In this document: one piece after another, positions 1 through 9,950 of the stretch | How positions within the stretch are numbered: the first letter of the stretch is position 1 | Layout of the letters: each line of letters starts with the position of its first letter | Assembly: GCA_007449985.2 (NCBI GenBank) | Contig: VIIQ02000582.1 | Coordinates: 186,001 to 250,000 of the forward strand | Reading direction: 5' to 3' | DNA: 64,000 nucleotides | Origin: Desmodesmus armatus | Lineage: Eukaryota; Chlorophyta; Chlorophyceae; Sphaeropleales; Scenedesmaceae | The notes under the pieces: generated by a model | What the model was told of the DNA's origin: nothing | Seen by the model: the letters and a program-made list of their open reading frames with translations, nothing else | Database searches by the model: none | Program-made: the position numbers and the translations under genes

Positions 1-966
1 TGACGCTTAACGAGGGCCGCTGGCGTCCAGCAGCTTAAGTAGGACTAGGGTCTCGGAACAATGTTCCTCTCAGACCCCAGTTGGTTTTTGTCCCGGCGTA
101 ACGCCACCACAGCACTGCTGAGCAGCTGATCAGGTTCATCCAACATTTGGACTCAACTTGCATTTATGTAGGGGCCATACGGGGGGCCAGGAGGTCTCTC
201 TAGGGCTTGCACCAGCCCACCAGATCTGTCTCATCAGCATCTAGAACAGCTGCTACGGCATGAAGTTTGCAAACATGCCAGTCCATCGGGCCTATACAGC
301 AGGTCCATACAGACAAGGCTGATGTGCACAACCCTGGTCAGTGCAGGCACTGCTCATTGTTGCTGCAAGCATATGCTGGTAGGGATGCCAGCGTAAGTAC
401 ATTATGCGCCACTTGTTCAGCTGTGCTGGCCGAAATATGCACCACCGCGCACCATTAGAGCGCTGTCAGCGTGCACCAAGCAAGCAGCGTGTGCAAGATG
501 GCGAGGCTGATTACACTGTGGCAGCGGGCGGCAGTGCCCATATGCTTCAGGACTGAAGATGCATGCGCCTGACACTGCCTGTGGCAACACATAGGATCAT
601 GTGATGTGACACAGGATCAACTCAGCTTCTGGCTACTCTTGAAAGGGGGCAGCAGCCAGCCTGATACATAGCAGCACCCAGGCCAAAGCCAGACAATGCC
701 CAGTTAGCAGCAGACAACCGCCAGGTCCTAGCATGCCAAAACAAATCCAACTGCGCACTCGACGCACCAACAACCACAACTGTTGCATTCCAGGCAGCCA
801 GCAAGCAGCAAGCGGACCTTGTGGCCCTGACTGCGCCATAAGCTGCAGCATGGCAATCAGGACGCAAGACATGCAGCCCTTGCATTTCTCAGGGACGGTA
901 AACTGCTACCCCCAGTGCAACGGCGGACACCTCGCCGCAAAGGCAAAGCACAGCTTAGAAGTACAG

Positions 967-1285
967 TAATTCACCTTGCATGGAGTTGCCATTGTGTGTT
1001 ACACTTTGAATTGGGTGGCAAGGCCAACCATTGAACAACAAAGAAAGAGAAAAGGCCAGGGGAAGGCCCCAAGATGCAAAGCGCAGGGAGGGAGAGGAGG
1101 GCGCGCTGTTGTGTCAACAACAGCAAAACGTGCCTTGCCAGAAGCATGGCAGAAGCTAAGCATGCCGTTGCAGTGCGCAAGCCCATGGTTCTGCGGGGCC
1201 TGAACCCTGGGTGCATCAGCTTTGCTGATTAACGCATGGTAATACATTAACATGCTATTAATTCACCTTGCATGGAGTTGCCATA
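967..1285 (-). repeat. B1-A2-B2 end of the split direct repeats
   Basis: Contains B1 (1258-1285), A2 (1091-1257) and B2 (967-1000). The B core reads GGCAACTCCATGCAAGGTG on the minus strand and occurs in both B1 and B2. A2 matches 5369-5527 nearly base for base, including the run around 1141-1240. About 90 bases of pyrimidine-rich minus-strand sequence separate A2 from B2. Confidence 0.85.
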
Positions 1286-1299
1286 GTAAAAAAGATGAA

Positions 1300-2320
1300 T
1301 TATGAGTTGAAGAAAGGCCCTGGTGAGATCACTGACTCCACCAGGGCAGCAAAGAACATGCGTGCATGTGAGTCAGCCGGGATAGCGTGGTCCAAGTAGC
1401 ACTCCCTCAGTGCCTTGGAGCCAACACCCCAGCCACCAAAGGCCTCAATCTTGTGCAAAGGAACCCCAACAGCAGCCGCTGCAGACGCGCCACCACGCCG
1501 AGTGGAATAAAGGGTGTACCCCCTGTCAGCGCTGGGAAAGCGAGCTGCATCACAAGCAGAGGCAAACTACGCCTCAGCCACAACAGTAGTAGGCGGGCTG
1601 GAGTCAGCCCGCAACTGCCAGAAGGGTCCCGTAGCACTAGACTGGGCCCTGAAGCGATCAACCGCTGTCACCAGGAACGGGAGCCTAGCCACTGAGAACT
1701 GCGGTACCTGCGCCTTGTCCGGCTGCAGCCGCTTGCCTTTCCAATGCAAGGGCTTGTACTGCAGAAAACCCTGCGACACGCGCAACCACTGCACAGACAG
1801 GAGGCTGGCAGGGCGCAGCATCAAACATCAGCACAAGCAGCAAAACAGGACAGGCCGCAGCGCTGCTGGTGCTGAGAGGCTAGGAAGTGCTGTATACAAA
1901 CTGAAGGCCAGCCGAGGGGGCAAGGCCAAACCTGCAACGGCAGGTAGGGGTGCAATGGGCTGCTGCTCCCGCTCCCAACCCCTGCGAAATGACGTCAGCA
2001 TGGGGTTGTCCGCACAAGGGCGGGGCAGGCCGAGCATATCATGCACTGTGTTGACCTGCCTGCAGGTCAGGCTGCTGTCCTGCTGCACGATACTGCTCTA
2101 CCAAAAAGTCCTGCAAAAGGGTGACAAACACAGCCGGAGGCGCAACCACAGGCGCAACCAGGGTATACCTGGGCGAGCGTACTACAGGCTGCTGCTGTTG
2201 CTGCTGGGCCCAATTGCTCAGCTGCTGTGCTCTATCCGAATTGCCATGATGGTCCATCGGGGGCTGGGCAGGTGGGCCTGGCCAGAAGGCCCTGCAACAA
2301 AGGTAGCATGCGGCAAGCAA
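1300..2320 (-). pseudogene. Tyrosine recombinase of the retrotransposon, broken
   Basis: Minus-strand translation shows the catalytic half of a DIRS/PAT recombinase: an LRPASLL segment (first catalytic Arg, near 1815), a STRRGGAS box near 1500, a FGGWG box near 1435, then a spaced Tyr (ECYLD, near 1400), ending at TAA 1300-1302. Upstream, FVTLLQDFLVEQY near 2090 fits the core-binding domain. The frame is broken by TGA at 1828-1830, TAG at 1567-1569 and a frame change near 2040-2050. It overlaps or follows the end of the RT frame. Normally this enzyme would integrate the circular cDNA. A recoded TAG is an alternative, but the TGA and the frame change argue for decay. Confidence 0.8.
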
Positions 2321-4338
2321 ATGCTGTCTTTTGCCAGCAGCATGAGCTCATGGAACCAAGGCTGGGCAGGCCAACAAGGCACCACAACAGTAACAGAAGC
2401 ACGGTCCTCCCGCACCTTTTGCGCAAACTGCAGCAACACGCTGCTGCTGAAAGGCGGGCAGGCGTAAGCGTTGTGCCCGTGCCAAGGCTGAAGGAAAGCG
2501 TTGGAACCAGAGCTGCCTGGGCAGCGATGCAGGCTGTAGAAGACTGGCAGCTGGGTGTTGCTGTCAGCAGCAAACAGGTCAATGCTGTAAGGGCCCCAGA
2601 GGGTGTTAAGGGCACTGAAGATGCGAGGATGCAAAGAAAAATCACCACGATCCACAAAGCGAGATGGAGCGTCAGCAAGATTGAGCTCGGACGAGACACG
2701 CACAACCTGAAGATGAACATGCAACCTTTCCAGAACGGCCCACAGCGTGCGATACTCAGACATCAAAACAGCAGATCGTGAAGCAAACCGACCCAGAACA
2801 CTCTGGGTCACACTGTTGTCCTCATACAAACGGACAACCCTGTCCCGAACCACCGGGGCAAATGAGAGCAAAGCGTTGCGAACAGCACGCATCTCCTTTT
2901 GATTGATATGCATGCCCCGCTCCTCTGCAGACCAACGACCAGAGGCCACCGACTCAGGGTCTTCAGCCAGGTCAGGGATCACAGCACCCCAGCCCTGATC
3001 AGAGGAATCCACATAGAGGTCAATAGCAGCTGGCCTCAAACGAATAGGAGAAACCAGGTGCCTCTCAGGAATCTGGCACCACCACTCAAGGTCCCTGAAA
3101 GACTGCCGGGACAGGCGCACATCACCACCCCAACCCTTGACAGTGCTGCAGTCATCATACAGCGACCGCAGGAACAGGTTGGCAGGCATGACCGCTAACC
3201 GAACAGACTGAGCGTAGCCACAAAAGGACGCCAGGTCGCGTTTGGGCACCAACCGCTTGTTCAGCTTAGCGGAAACAATCAGCCCCCGTGCCAGGCGAGC
3301 CAGCCGGGCGACTTTAGCAGGGGGGACGGCAAAGGTGCCAGCAACCAGGTCAACTGTGAGCCCCAGGTGCTCCAACTGCTGACACGGCTGCCAAACTGAC
3401 TTCTTTGGGTGCGGCGTGAACCCCAGCCAGTACATCAGTGATAGAATCCACTGAGCACCGGCAGCCGCACAGTCAGAGTCAGGAAACAAGAAAAGAAAAT
3501 CATCTAGGTATGGCAGCACGCGGCAACCTGTGCGCGCGAGGCCTGCAGAGGGGGTAGGATACATACAGCCTGGGGGAACCGGGTTGTGAAAGGGGGCGCG
3601 GAGGTGGGCAACAAAGGGGCGGGCCACCTTAGTAAAATAGTATGGGCTGTTGTTCCAGCCAAACGGCAAGCAGTTGATGCGATAAAAGCAACCAGCAAAC
3701 TCAAAACAAAAGTACTCCACGGCTGAGGGATGCAGAGGCACTTGGTAAAATGCATCAGCCATATCAGCCTTGACTGCCCATGCGTTGGCAAGATCATAAC
3801 GCTGCAACATGCGCAAGGTCTCAAAGCGGCACCTGTGCGCGACATTGAATTTGTTGCAGTGCTTCAGGTTGACAACAAGCCGCCAGGAATCCCCCTTAGG
3901 CACACAAAAGGCGTTGGAACAGTGCAGAGGACGAGCATGCAACTGAGTCAACACCCCAAGCTTCACAAAGCGGGGAACCTCTGTGTGCAACCACCATTGC
4001 CGTTGGGATTGGGTGGACGGCAGGGGTTTTTTGTAGAAGGGGGGTGGGGGGCGCCCACCACGCCATTCCACACGCACACCATGCTGCAACCACGACACAA
4101 CTGTGGGGGAGGCCCCAATGGCACGCCAATGGCTGGCACACAAACCCAAGCGTTGGGGCAAGGGTGTGTCAGGAGGGAAAGGGTGGGACGGGGTGACCAC
4201 CATCGTGGGAAAAAAGAGCAGAGAAACAGCCACACAGCACACGACAATGTGTGCCCACCCTAGGTTGCATGCAAAAAGCCACCAGGGTGTACAGACAGGA
4301 AGCCAAAGGCTGGCACTTACGTGGGGGCCGATACCCAC
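2218..4338 (-). CDS. Reverse transcriptase-RNase H polyprotein, DIRS/PAT type
   Basis: An uninterrupted frame of 706 codons (first possible start GTG 4338; first ATG 4203). RT motifs are visible: FCVPKGDSWRLVVNLK (residues ~144-159), DMADAFYQVPLH (~192), LPFGWNNSPYYF (~224) and the active site YLDD (277-280). RNase H follows, with D443 in LYVDSSD, E482 in QKEM, D507 in YEDNS and D556 in NLADAPSR. Beyond it, a block with DLFAADSN and ACPPF (587-630) resembles the methyltransferase-like region found after RNase H in DIRS elements. A GTAAGT splice-donor sequence lies at codon 6 (4315-4320), so the true N-terminus may come from splicing or reinitiation after gag. Confidence 0.88.
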   Translation of the reverse strand: MGIGPHVSASLWLPVCTPWWLFACNLGWAHIVVCCVAVSLLFFPTMVVTPSHPFPPDTPLPQRLGLCASHWRAIGASPTVVSWLQHGVRVEWRGGRPPPPFYKKPLPSTQSQRQWWLHTEVPRFVKLGVLTQLHARPLHCSNAFCVPKGDSWRLVVNLKHCNKFNVAHRCRFETLRMLQRYDLANAWAVKADMADAFYQVPLHPSAVEYFCFEFAGCFYRINCLPFGWNNSPYYFTKVARPFVAHLRAPFHNPVPPGCMYPTPSAGLARTGCRVLPYLDDFLFLFPDSDCAAAGAQWILSLMYWLGFTPHPKKSVWQPCQQLEHLGLTVDLVAGTFAVPPAKVARLARLARGLIVSAKLNKRLVPKRDLASFCGYAQSVRLAVMPANLFLRSLYDDCSTVKGWGGDVRLSRQSFRDLEWWCQIPERHLVSPIRLRPAAIDLYVDSSDQGWGAVIPDLAEDPESVASGRWSAEERGMHINQKEMRAVRNALLSFAPVVRDRVVRLYEDNSVTQSVLGRFASRSAVLMSEYRTLWAVLERLHVHLQVVRVSSELNLADAPSRFVDRGDFSLHPRIFSALNTLWGPYSIDLFAADSNTQLPVFYSLHRCPGSSGSNAFLQPWHGHNAYACPPFSSSVLLQFAQKVREDRASVTVVVPCWPAQPWFHELMLLAKDSICLPHATFVAGPSGQAHLPSPRWTIMAIRIEHSS

Positions 4339-4362
4339 TCCTGCCTGCAGAGGTCCCTTTGC

Positions 4363-5256
4363 TTAGGACCTGCCGGCTCCAGCGCTGCTGCTGGAGCCTT
4401 CATCGCGCCCGTTGCCGCCCCTGCCACGGCCACGGCCACCGCTGCTGCCGCCCCTGCTCTGGCCGCTGCTGAGGGCGCTCTCTGCTGCTTTCTTGGCGAG
4501 CAGCTTGGCCTTGGCCTCACGCATGAGGCGCTGGTGCTCGCGGGTGGCCTCGTTGGTGAAGGTGTAGGTGTCACCCTCATCGAACACCTTGCTGGCAAGC
4601 AGCTTCATGCCGTCCCCGCCCTCGTGCTGGTGGCTCTCGATAATGCTGAGGCGTCCCCTGACTGCTCCTGTGAGCCACCCCTCCAGGTAGCGGAGGCCAC
4701 CAAGGGGGGCGTGCAGCAGGGCCCTGCTGTTGGCATCGCCCTGCAGGACGCTGTCCAGCAGGCTGCTGTACCCCACGAGCCAGCTGCGCATCAGGTCCAG
4801 GATCCCCTCGTATGGAAGGGTTGCCTGGGCCTCATACCTCAGGGACCCTGCCCCCTGCCCATACAGCATCATGCTCTGCAGGGTTTGGCTGACTTCAAGG
4901 TTGTTGCTAGGCAGCAGGGGAACCTGGGCATGACCCTCCCGCAGCTGCTCTACGTCTGCTGGCAGCTTCGCCAGCAGATAAGGGGGGATGGCTGCCCGGG
5001 CTGTTGCTGTAGGTTTGAGCTGCCTGACATCCGCCAGCCGCTGCGACTCTGCCACTACAGAATCTGCTCCTCCTGCTGGCTGCTGGGGAAGCAGCTGCTG
5101 CATCCGCTGCACTGCTTCTGCGATCAAAGCCTCCCTCTGTGCATCAGTCAGTGGGGCTGACATTGTAGGAGCTGCTGCAGATCTAGCTGCTGCACGGGCT
5201 GCCCTTTGGGCTTGCTGGTCTGCTATCTGCTGTGGTGTGAAAGATGTTGTGCTCAT
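4363..5256 (-). CDS. Gag-like protein of the retrotransposon
   Basis: 297 codons from ATG 5256 (an in-frame GTG at 5349 is a longer option). The N-terminus is Ala/Gln-rich and helical. The middle is a hydrophobic-patterned domain typical of structural proteins of DIRS-order elements. The tail is an RGG-rich basic stretch (GGRGRGRGGNGRDEG) that could bind RNA. It is first in the element and ends 25 bases before the RT frame begins. The assignment rests on position and tail composition, since I see no family-defining motif. Confidence 0.65.
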   Translation of the reverse strand: MSTTSFTPQQIADQQAQRAARAAARSAAAPTMSAPLTDAQREALIAEAVQRMQQLLPQQPAGGADSVVAESQRLADVRQLKPTATARAAIPPYLLAKLPADVEQLREGHAQVPLLPSNNLEVSQTLQSMMLYGQGAGSLRYEAQATLPYEGILDLMRSWLVGYSSLLDSVLQGDANSRALLHAPLGGLRYLEGWLTGAVRGRLSIIESHQHEGGDGMKLLASKVFDEGDTYTFTNEATREHQRLMREAKAKLLAKKAAESALSSGQSRGGSSGGRGRGRGGNGRDEGSSSSAGAGRS

Positions 5257-5368
5257 GCACGAATGGAGTGCGAAGCAGCTCCGAGACTGGCTCTGGCACC
5301 GAAGGTGCCGGTTCGAGGTTCGATGGAGCCGGAAGTGTGTAACACTCAAACGCTACCGAGGTAGCGAG

Positions 5369-5527
5369 TCGCGCTGTTGTGTCAACAACAGCAAAACGTG
5401 CCTTGCCAGAAGCATGGCAGAAGCTAAGCATGCCGTTGCAGTGCGCAAGCCCATGGTTCTGCGGGGCCTGAACCCTGGGTGCATCAGCTTTGCTGATTTA
5501 CGCATGGTAATACATTAACATGCTAGT
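5369..5527 (-). repeat. A1 repeat, 5' end of the retrotransposon
   Basis: About 159 bp matching 1091-1257. It forms the 5' end of the element on the minus strand, upstream of the gag-like frame, and probably holds the promoter by analogy with PAT elements. Its outer edge abuts the SEC6 3' flank at TAATTGAGTGG. Confidence 0.85.
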
Positions 5528-5581
5528 AATTGAGTGGTGCGCAACCTCTCCTGCTGATGCAACAGCTGAAAGTGCCCCATG

Positions 5582-7004
5582 TCAGCTCTTCCAGAACTTC
5601 CAGCCCTTGCTGCCTGGGTCCCCAGTGGCTTGGGGCAGCAACAGCAGCGGCTGACCGCCATAGCCTGCAGCTGCCTGCTGCTTGAGTGCCTTGCTGTACA
5701 GCTCCTTGCACTGCACACTGATCTCTGCCAGCTGCACCTTAGTGAGCCCCGGCCTGCAAGCACAGGGCAGCAGCACAAAACATGGAGCTTGGCAGGCAAG
5801 GGAGTGACCCACCACGCCCCAATCAACAGGGCAGAAGACAGGGCCAGGCTGCAATGACCCACACACAGCTGCAAGCAACAGTGCAGTGCAATTACAGCTG
5901 GAATAACACCAGCACTTTATGAGCTTGAGTACACCACACCACCGCCACGCCATCCATGCAGTCTTGATGATGCGTTCTGTGACACTGGTATCCTTGGACC
6001 TCATTGGCTCCCTACAGGGTGTTCAGGCACGGCCTGAACCATGTAACAGTAACAGTATCCATACGCCGCATGATGATGGTGCCTACCTGCGACTCAGCAT
6101 CTTCTCCACCATGTCTGGTGTGACAGCAGGGTTCAGTTCCACCACACCCCCGTAGCCCAGCACGAGGCCCTCGGGGTCCCTTGAGTCCAGCAGCTCACGA
6201 ACACTTGACAGCTGGCCGACACGCTTCACCAACTTGTCCAGGGCTACAAACCGCTCAAAGAACACCTGCGGTGCAAAAGGTGCATCATCACCGGCGCCGT
6301 CCACATTCCTTGACATGTAGCCTTGTGGGAGAAAATAGCTTGTTGTTGCTGCTGTGAATGCATACATGTACGTGGATGGCGAGCGAAGAAGCTGCTGCAT
6401 AGTTGGCGTGGCTACACAGTGATGCTTTGCTGTGGTGCGCAATGCATTAGCTGTGACGCTGATGCCAGCACCGCGCCCGCACCTGCACGCCGCGCTCGTC
6501 CTGAGCCATGCGCGTCAGCACCACGTCGCCTGGGTCAGCATCACCATGTGCTGTCACGCCCATGGCTGCTGCTGCAGCCGGCAGCCCCTTGTCCATCGCT
6601 GCCAGCGTGTAGCTGCTGCAGCGGCGCACGAGCTCTTCAAGCACGCCCTCACAGGTGCGGCGGGAGAAGCCCGGCTCCACAAAGGTGGTTATGTCGTTGA
6701 AGTAGTCTGCACACCAGGATAGCAGTTGGCAATCTTTGCTGCAAGCAACTCCAATCAGGTTCATAACAGGTTGACGGGTTCATAACTGCCAACAGCTCTC
6801 TCTTACTGGTATGGTGCAGCTGCGTATGTGCGGGTGACGACAAAGTGATGATGAGTCTGTTCAGAGCAGAAACGACACACAGCACAGCACAGCAGCGCAC
6901 CTCCGATGGTTGCGATGATGGTCGCCGCGACCAACAACGGGCCGTTGTTTGGCCGGACACCCACTCACTACTGCTATACATCTTGCGCCGTTGGTCAACC
7001 AAGC
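5582..7004 (-). pseudogene. Extra copy of the last four SEC6 exons
   Basis: The exon-equivalents are 7004-6901, 6706-6483, 6265-6087 and 5753-5582, with splice sites matching those of the intact gene. The last exon encodes the same C-terminus (ending GSKGWKFWKS). The first exon is 104 nt rather than 87 because 17 extra bases sit near 6930-6950, which shifts the frame, and a Trp codon has become Arg. The 17 upstream SEC6 exons are absent. Expression as a real product is unlikely, although it lies downstream of SEC6 on the same strand and might be read through. Confidence 0.85.
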
Positions 7005-7261
7005 CTGCAACAGCAGACGGCGGCAACCTGCCTCAGTGGTGTATCGCCCTGCTTGACAAACTCTGCTGTGACACGTGCCACACGACACCGGGCTGGCCTC
7101 ACGACACCAACTGGTGTCCGCCTGGGGGCTGTGCGCAGGCCTGTGGACTGCTTCGTGAGCTGGGATGTGAGCTGCATCTTTTGTGTTTGGGTAGTTAGTC
7201 TGGTGTCTCTATCTTTCGGAACGCTTTGTTCTTCAACTTTTCACCTCAAGAGTGTTGCTAC
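7005..7261. other. Spacer between the two duplication copies
   Basis: About 210 bases of this stretch have little or no match in copy 2. It ends exactly where the repeat restarts at 7262. I see no gene here. Confidence 0.5.
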
Positions 7262-9950
7262 TGACGCTTAACGAGGGCCGCTGGCGTCCAGCAGCTTAAG
7301 TAGGACTAGGGTCTCGGAACAATGTTCCTCTCAGACCCCAGTTGGTTTTTGTCCCGGCGTAACGCCACCACAGCACTGCTGAGCAGCTGATCAGGTTCAT
7401 CCAACATTTGGACTCAACTTGCATTTATGTAGGGGCCATACGGGGGGCCAGGAGGTCTCTCTAGGGCTTGCACCAGCCCACCAGATCTGTCTCATCAGCA
7501 TCTAGAACAGCTGCTACGGCATGAAGTTTGCAAACATGCCAGTCCATCGGGCCTATACAGCAGGTCCATACAGACAAGGCTGATGTGCACAACCCTGGTC
7601 AGTGCAGGCACTGCTCATTGTTGCTGCAAGCATATGCTGGTAGGGATGCCAGCGTATGTACATTACGCGCCACTTGTTCAGCTGTGCTGGCCGAACCATG
7701 CACCACCGCGCACCACTAGAACGCTGTCAGCGTACAGGAAGCAAGCAGTGTGTGCAAGATGGCGAGGCTGATTACACTGTGGCAGCGGGCGGCAGTGCCC
7801 ATATGCTTCAGGACTGAAGATGCATGCGCCTGACACTGCCTGTGGCGACACATAGGATCATGTGATGTGACACAGGATCAACTCAGCTTCTGGCTACTCT
7901 TGAAAGGGGGCAGCAGCCAGCCTGATACATAGCAGCACCCTGGCCAAAGCCAGACAATGCCCAGTTAGCAGCAGACAACCGCCAGGTCCTAGCATGCCAA
8001 AACAAATCCAACTGCGCACTCGGCGCACCAACAACCACAACTGTTGCATTCCAGGCAGCCAGCAAGCAGCAAGCGAACCTTGTGGCCCTGACTGCGGCAT
8101 CAGCTGCAGCATGGCAATGCAGGACGCAAGGCAGCCCTGGCATTGCTCAGGGACGGTCAAAAACTGCTTCCCCCAGTGCAACGGCAGACACCTCGCCGCA
8201 AAGGCAAAGGTAGCACAGCATAGAAGTACAGTAGTTGAGTGGTGCGCAACCTTCCCTGCTGATGCAACAGCTGAAAGTGCCCCATGTCAGCTCTTCCAGA
8301 ACTTCCAGCCCTTGCTGCCTGGGTCCCCAGTGGCTTGGGGCAGCAGCAGCAGCGGCTGGCCGCCATAGCCTGCAGCTGCCTGCTGCTTGAGTGCCTTGCT
8401 GTACAGCTCCTTGCACTGCACACTGATCTCTGCCAGCTGAACCTTAGTCAGACCCGGCCTGCAAGCACAGGGCAGCAGCACAAAACATGAAAACTGGCAG
8501 GTGTATAGTGACCCGCCACACCACAACCAACATTGCAGAAGACAGAGCCAGGCCGCACTGAACCACACACCAGGTGTGTCAACACACCTGCAGTCACAGG
8601 TCCAGTGCAAGCCCAGCTGAACAGCGCTAAGTTCCATCAGCTTGAGTACCGCACACCATCGCCACAGCATCCCTGCAACCTGTGTTATGATGCGTTCTAT
8701 GACACTGCTACCCTTTGAGCCTTGTTGGCTCCCTACAGGGTGTTCAGGCACGGCCTGAACCATGTAAACAGTAACAGTATCCATACGCCGCATGATGATG
8801 GTGCATACCTGCGACTCAGCATCTTCTCCACCATGTCTGGTGTGACAGCAGGGTTCAGTTCCACCACACCCCCGTAGCCCAGCACTAGGCCCTCGGGGTC
8901 CCTTGAGTCAAGCAGCTCACGAACACTCGACAGCTGGCTGACACGCTTCACCAACTTGTCCAGGGCTACGTACCGCTCAAAGAACACCTGCGGAGCGACA
9001 GGTGCATCATCACCGACGCCGTCCCAAGTATTCAAAGGGCAATCTGGTAGGAGAGAAAAGCATGTACCGCTGCTGTGATGGTATGCATGTCGGTGGATGG
9101 TGAGCAAAGAAGATGCACGGTTTGCATGGCTGCACAGTCATGCTTTGCTGAGGTGCGCAATGCATTTGCAGTGATGCTGGTGCCAGCACCGCCCCTGCAC
9201 CTAAGAAAGAAAGAAAAGAAAGAATCAGATACACCCCCTTCGTATCGTAACGCCATAGGATTCGTCCCATTGGCCTTGCATCCTTTGAGGACGGCTCATC
9301 ACATGCATGCTCGAGGGCTAAGGCAATGGCACTCCTGGCCCCACTCTCCCCAGGGGGCTAAGGCTATGGCACTCCTGGCCCAACTCTCCGCACCTGCACG
9401 TCGCGCTCATCCTGAGCCATGCGCGTCAGCACCACGTCCCCTGGGTCAGCATCACCCTGTGCTGTCACGCCCATAGCTGCTGCTGCAGCCGGCAGCCCCT
9501 TATCCATCGCTGCCAGCGCATAGCTGCTGCAGCGGCGCACGAGCCCTTCGAGCACGCCCTCGCAGGTGCGGCGGGAGAAGCCTGGCTCCACAAAGGTAGT
9601 GATGTCGTTGAAGTAGTCTGCACATCAGGATAGCACATGACACTGCCAAAGATGATATTTGCTGCCAGCAACTACATACAGGTTCTCAGCTTCAGAAGTG
9701 CCAACAGCCCTCTCTTTCTGATATGGTGCAACTGCATATGAGAGGGTGATGCACAGGTGATACTGGGTCACAAGTGAAGCATTTGGTCAAAGCAGAGACC
9801 ATGCACGGCACACCAGCGCACCTCCAATGGTTGCGATGATGGTCGCCGTTGTCTGACCAGACACCCACTCGGCACTGCAGTACATCTTGCGCCATTGGTC
9901 AACCAAGCCTGCAAAAGCAAACGGCAGCAGCCTGCCTCATTGAGCCCAGG
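7262..9950. repeat. Segmental duplication of the SEC6 3' end, copy 2
   Basis: Partner of 1-7050. It contains the intact last four SEC6 exons, the 3' UTR and flank. It lacks the retrotransposon at 8232, so it preserves the pre-insertion site. An intron here (9201-9390) carries an extra AAGAAAGAAAG-rich stretch and a short tandem (TATGGCACTCCTGGCC-like, twice near 9325-9390). Confidence 0.9.
7772..7776 (-). terminator. Candidate poly(A) signal TGTAA for SEC6
   Basis: TTACA on the plus strand, i.e. TGTAA in the transcript, about 510 nt past the SEC6 stop. TGTAA is the usual volvocalean signal. The same motif is kept in copy 1 near 510. Chance occurrence cannot be excluded. Confidence 0.4.

Larger units (their letters stand above)
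967..5527 (-). mobile_element. PAT/kangaroo-like tyrosine-recombinase retrotransposon
   Basis: Read on the minus strand, the element is A1 - gag - RT/RNase H - recombinase - B1 - A2 - B2, the split-direct-repeat layout of PAT-type elements in the DIRS order (Volvox kangaroo is the known algal example). A1 is ~5527-5369 and A2 ~1257-1091. B1 (~1285-1258) and B2 (~1000-967) share about 26 bp. The internal B1/A2 junction equals the two element ends fused around TAAT, as expected for a circular intermediate. Copy 2 of the duplication (8220-8240) gives the empty site, and there is no long target duplication. The recombinase is broken, so this copy is probably not autonomous. Family placement rests on architecture and motifs only. 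Confidence 0.88.
1..7050. repeat. Segmental duplication of the SEC6 3' end, copy 1 (interrupted)
   Basis: The first ~966 bases are nearly identical to 7262-8225, and 5528-7050 matches 8232-9950. Together they form a direct repeat of ~2.5 kb that carries the last four SEC6 exons plus 3' flank. The left end may lie outside the window, because base 1 already matches 7262. Similarity fades near 7050 (partner ~9950). Copy 1 differs by a 4.6-kb retrotransposon at 967-5527 and a 17-bp exon insertion, and it lacks ~190 bp present in the partner intron (around 9201-9390). Copy 2 is continuous with the rest of SEC6, so copy 1 is the extra one. Confidence 0.9.

Noticed and set aside
1567..1569. TAG as a sense codon (alternative nuclear code)
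   Set aside because: All six recognised host genes read with the standard code, the MTase and CAT end in TAG, and the recombinase has other lesions.
1514..2467. Long plus-strand open frame of 317 codons
   Set aside because: It lies opposite the retrotransposon recombinase and RT end, with no domain and biased composition; a shadow frame.
4321..5160. Plus-strand open frame opposite gag
   Set aside because: Low-complexity antisense shadow of the Ala-rich gag frame; no start context or family.
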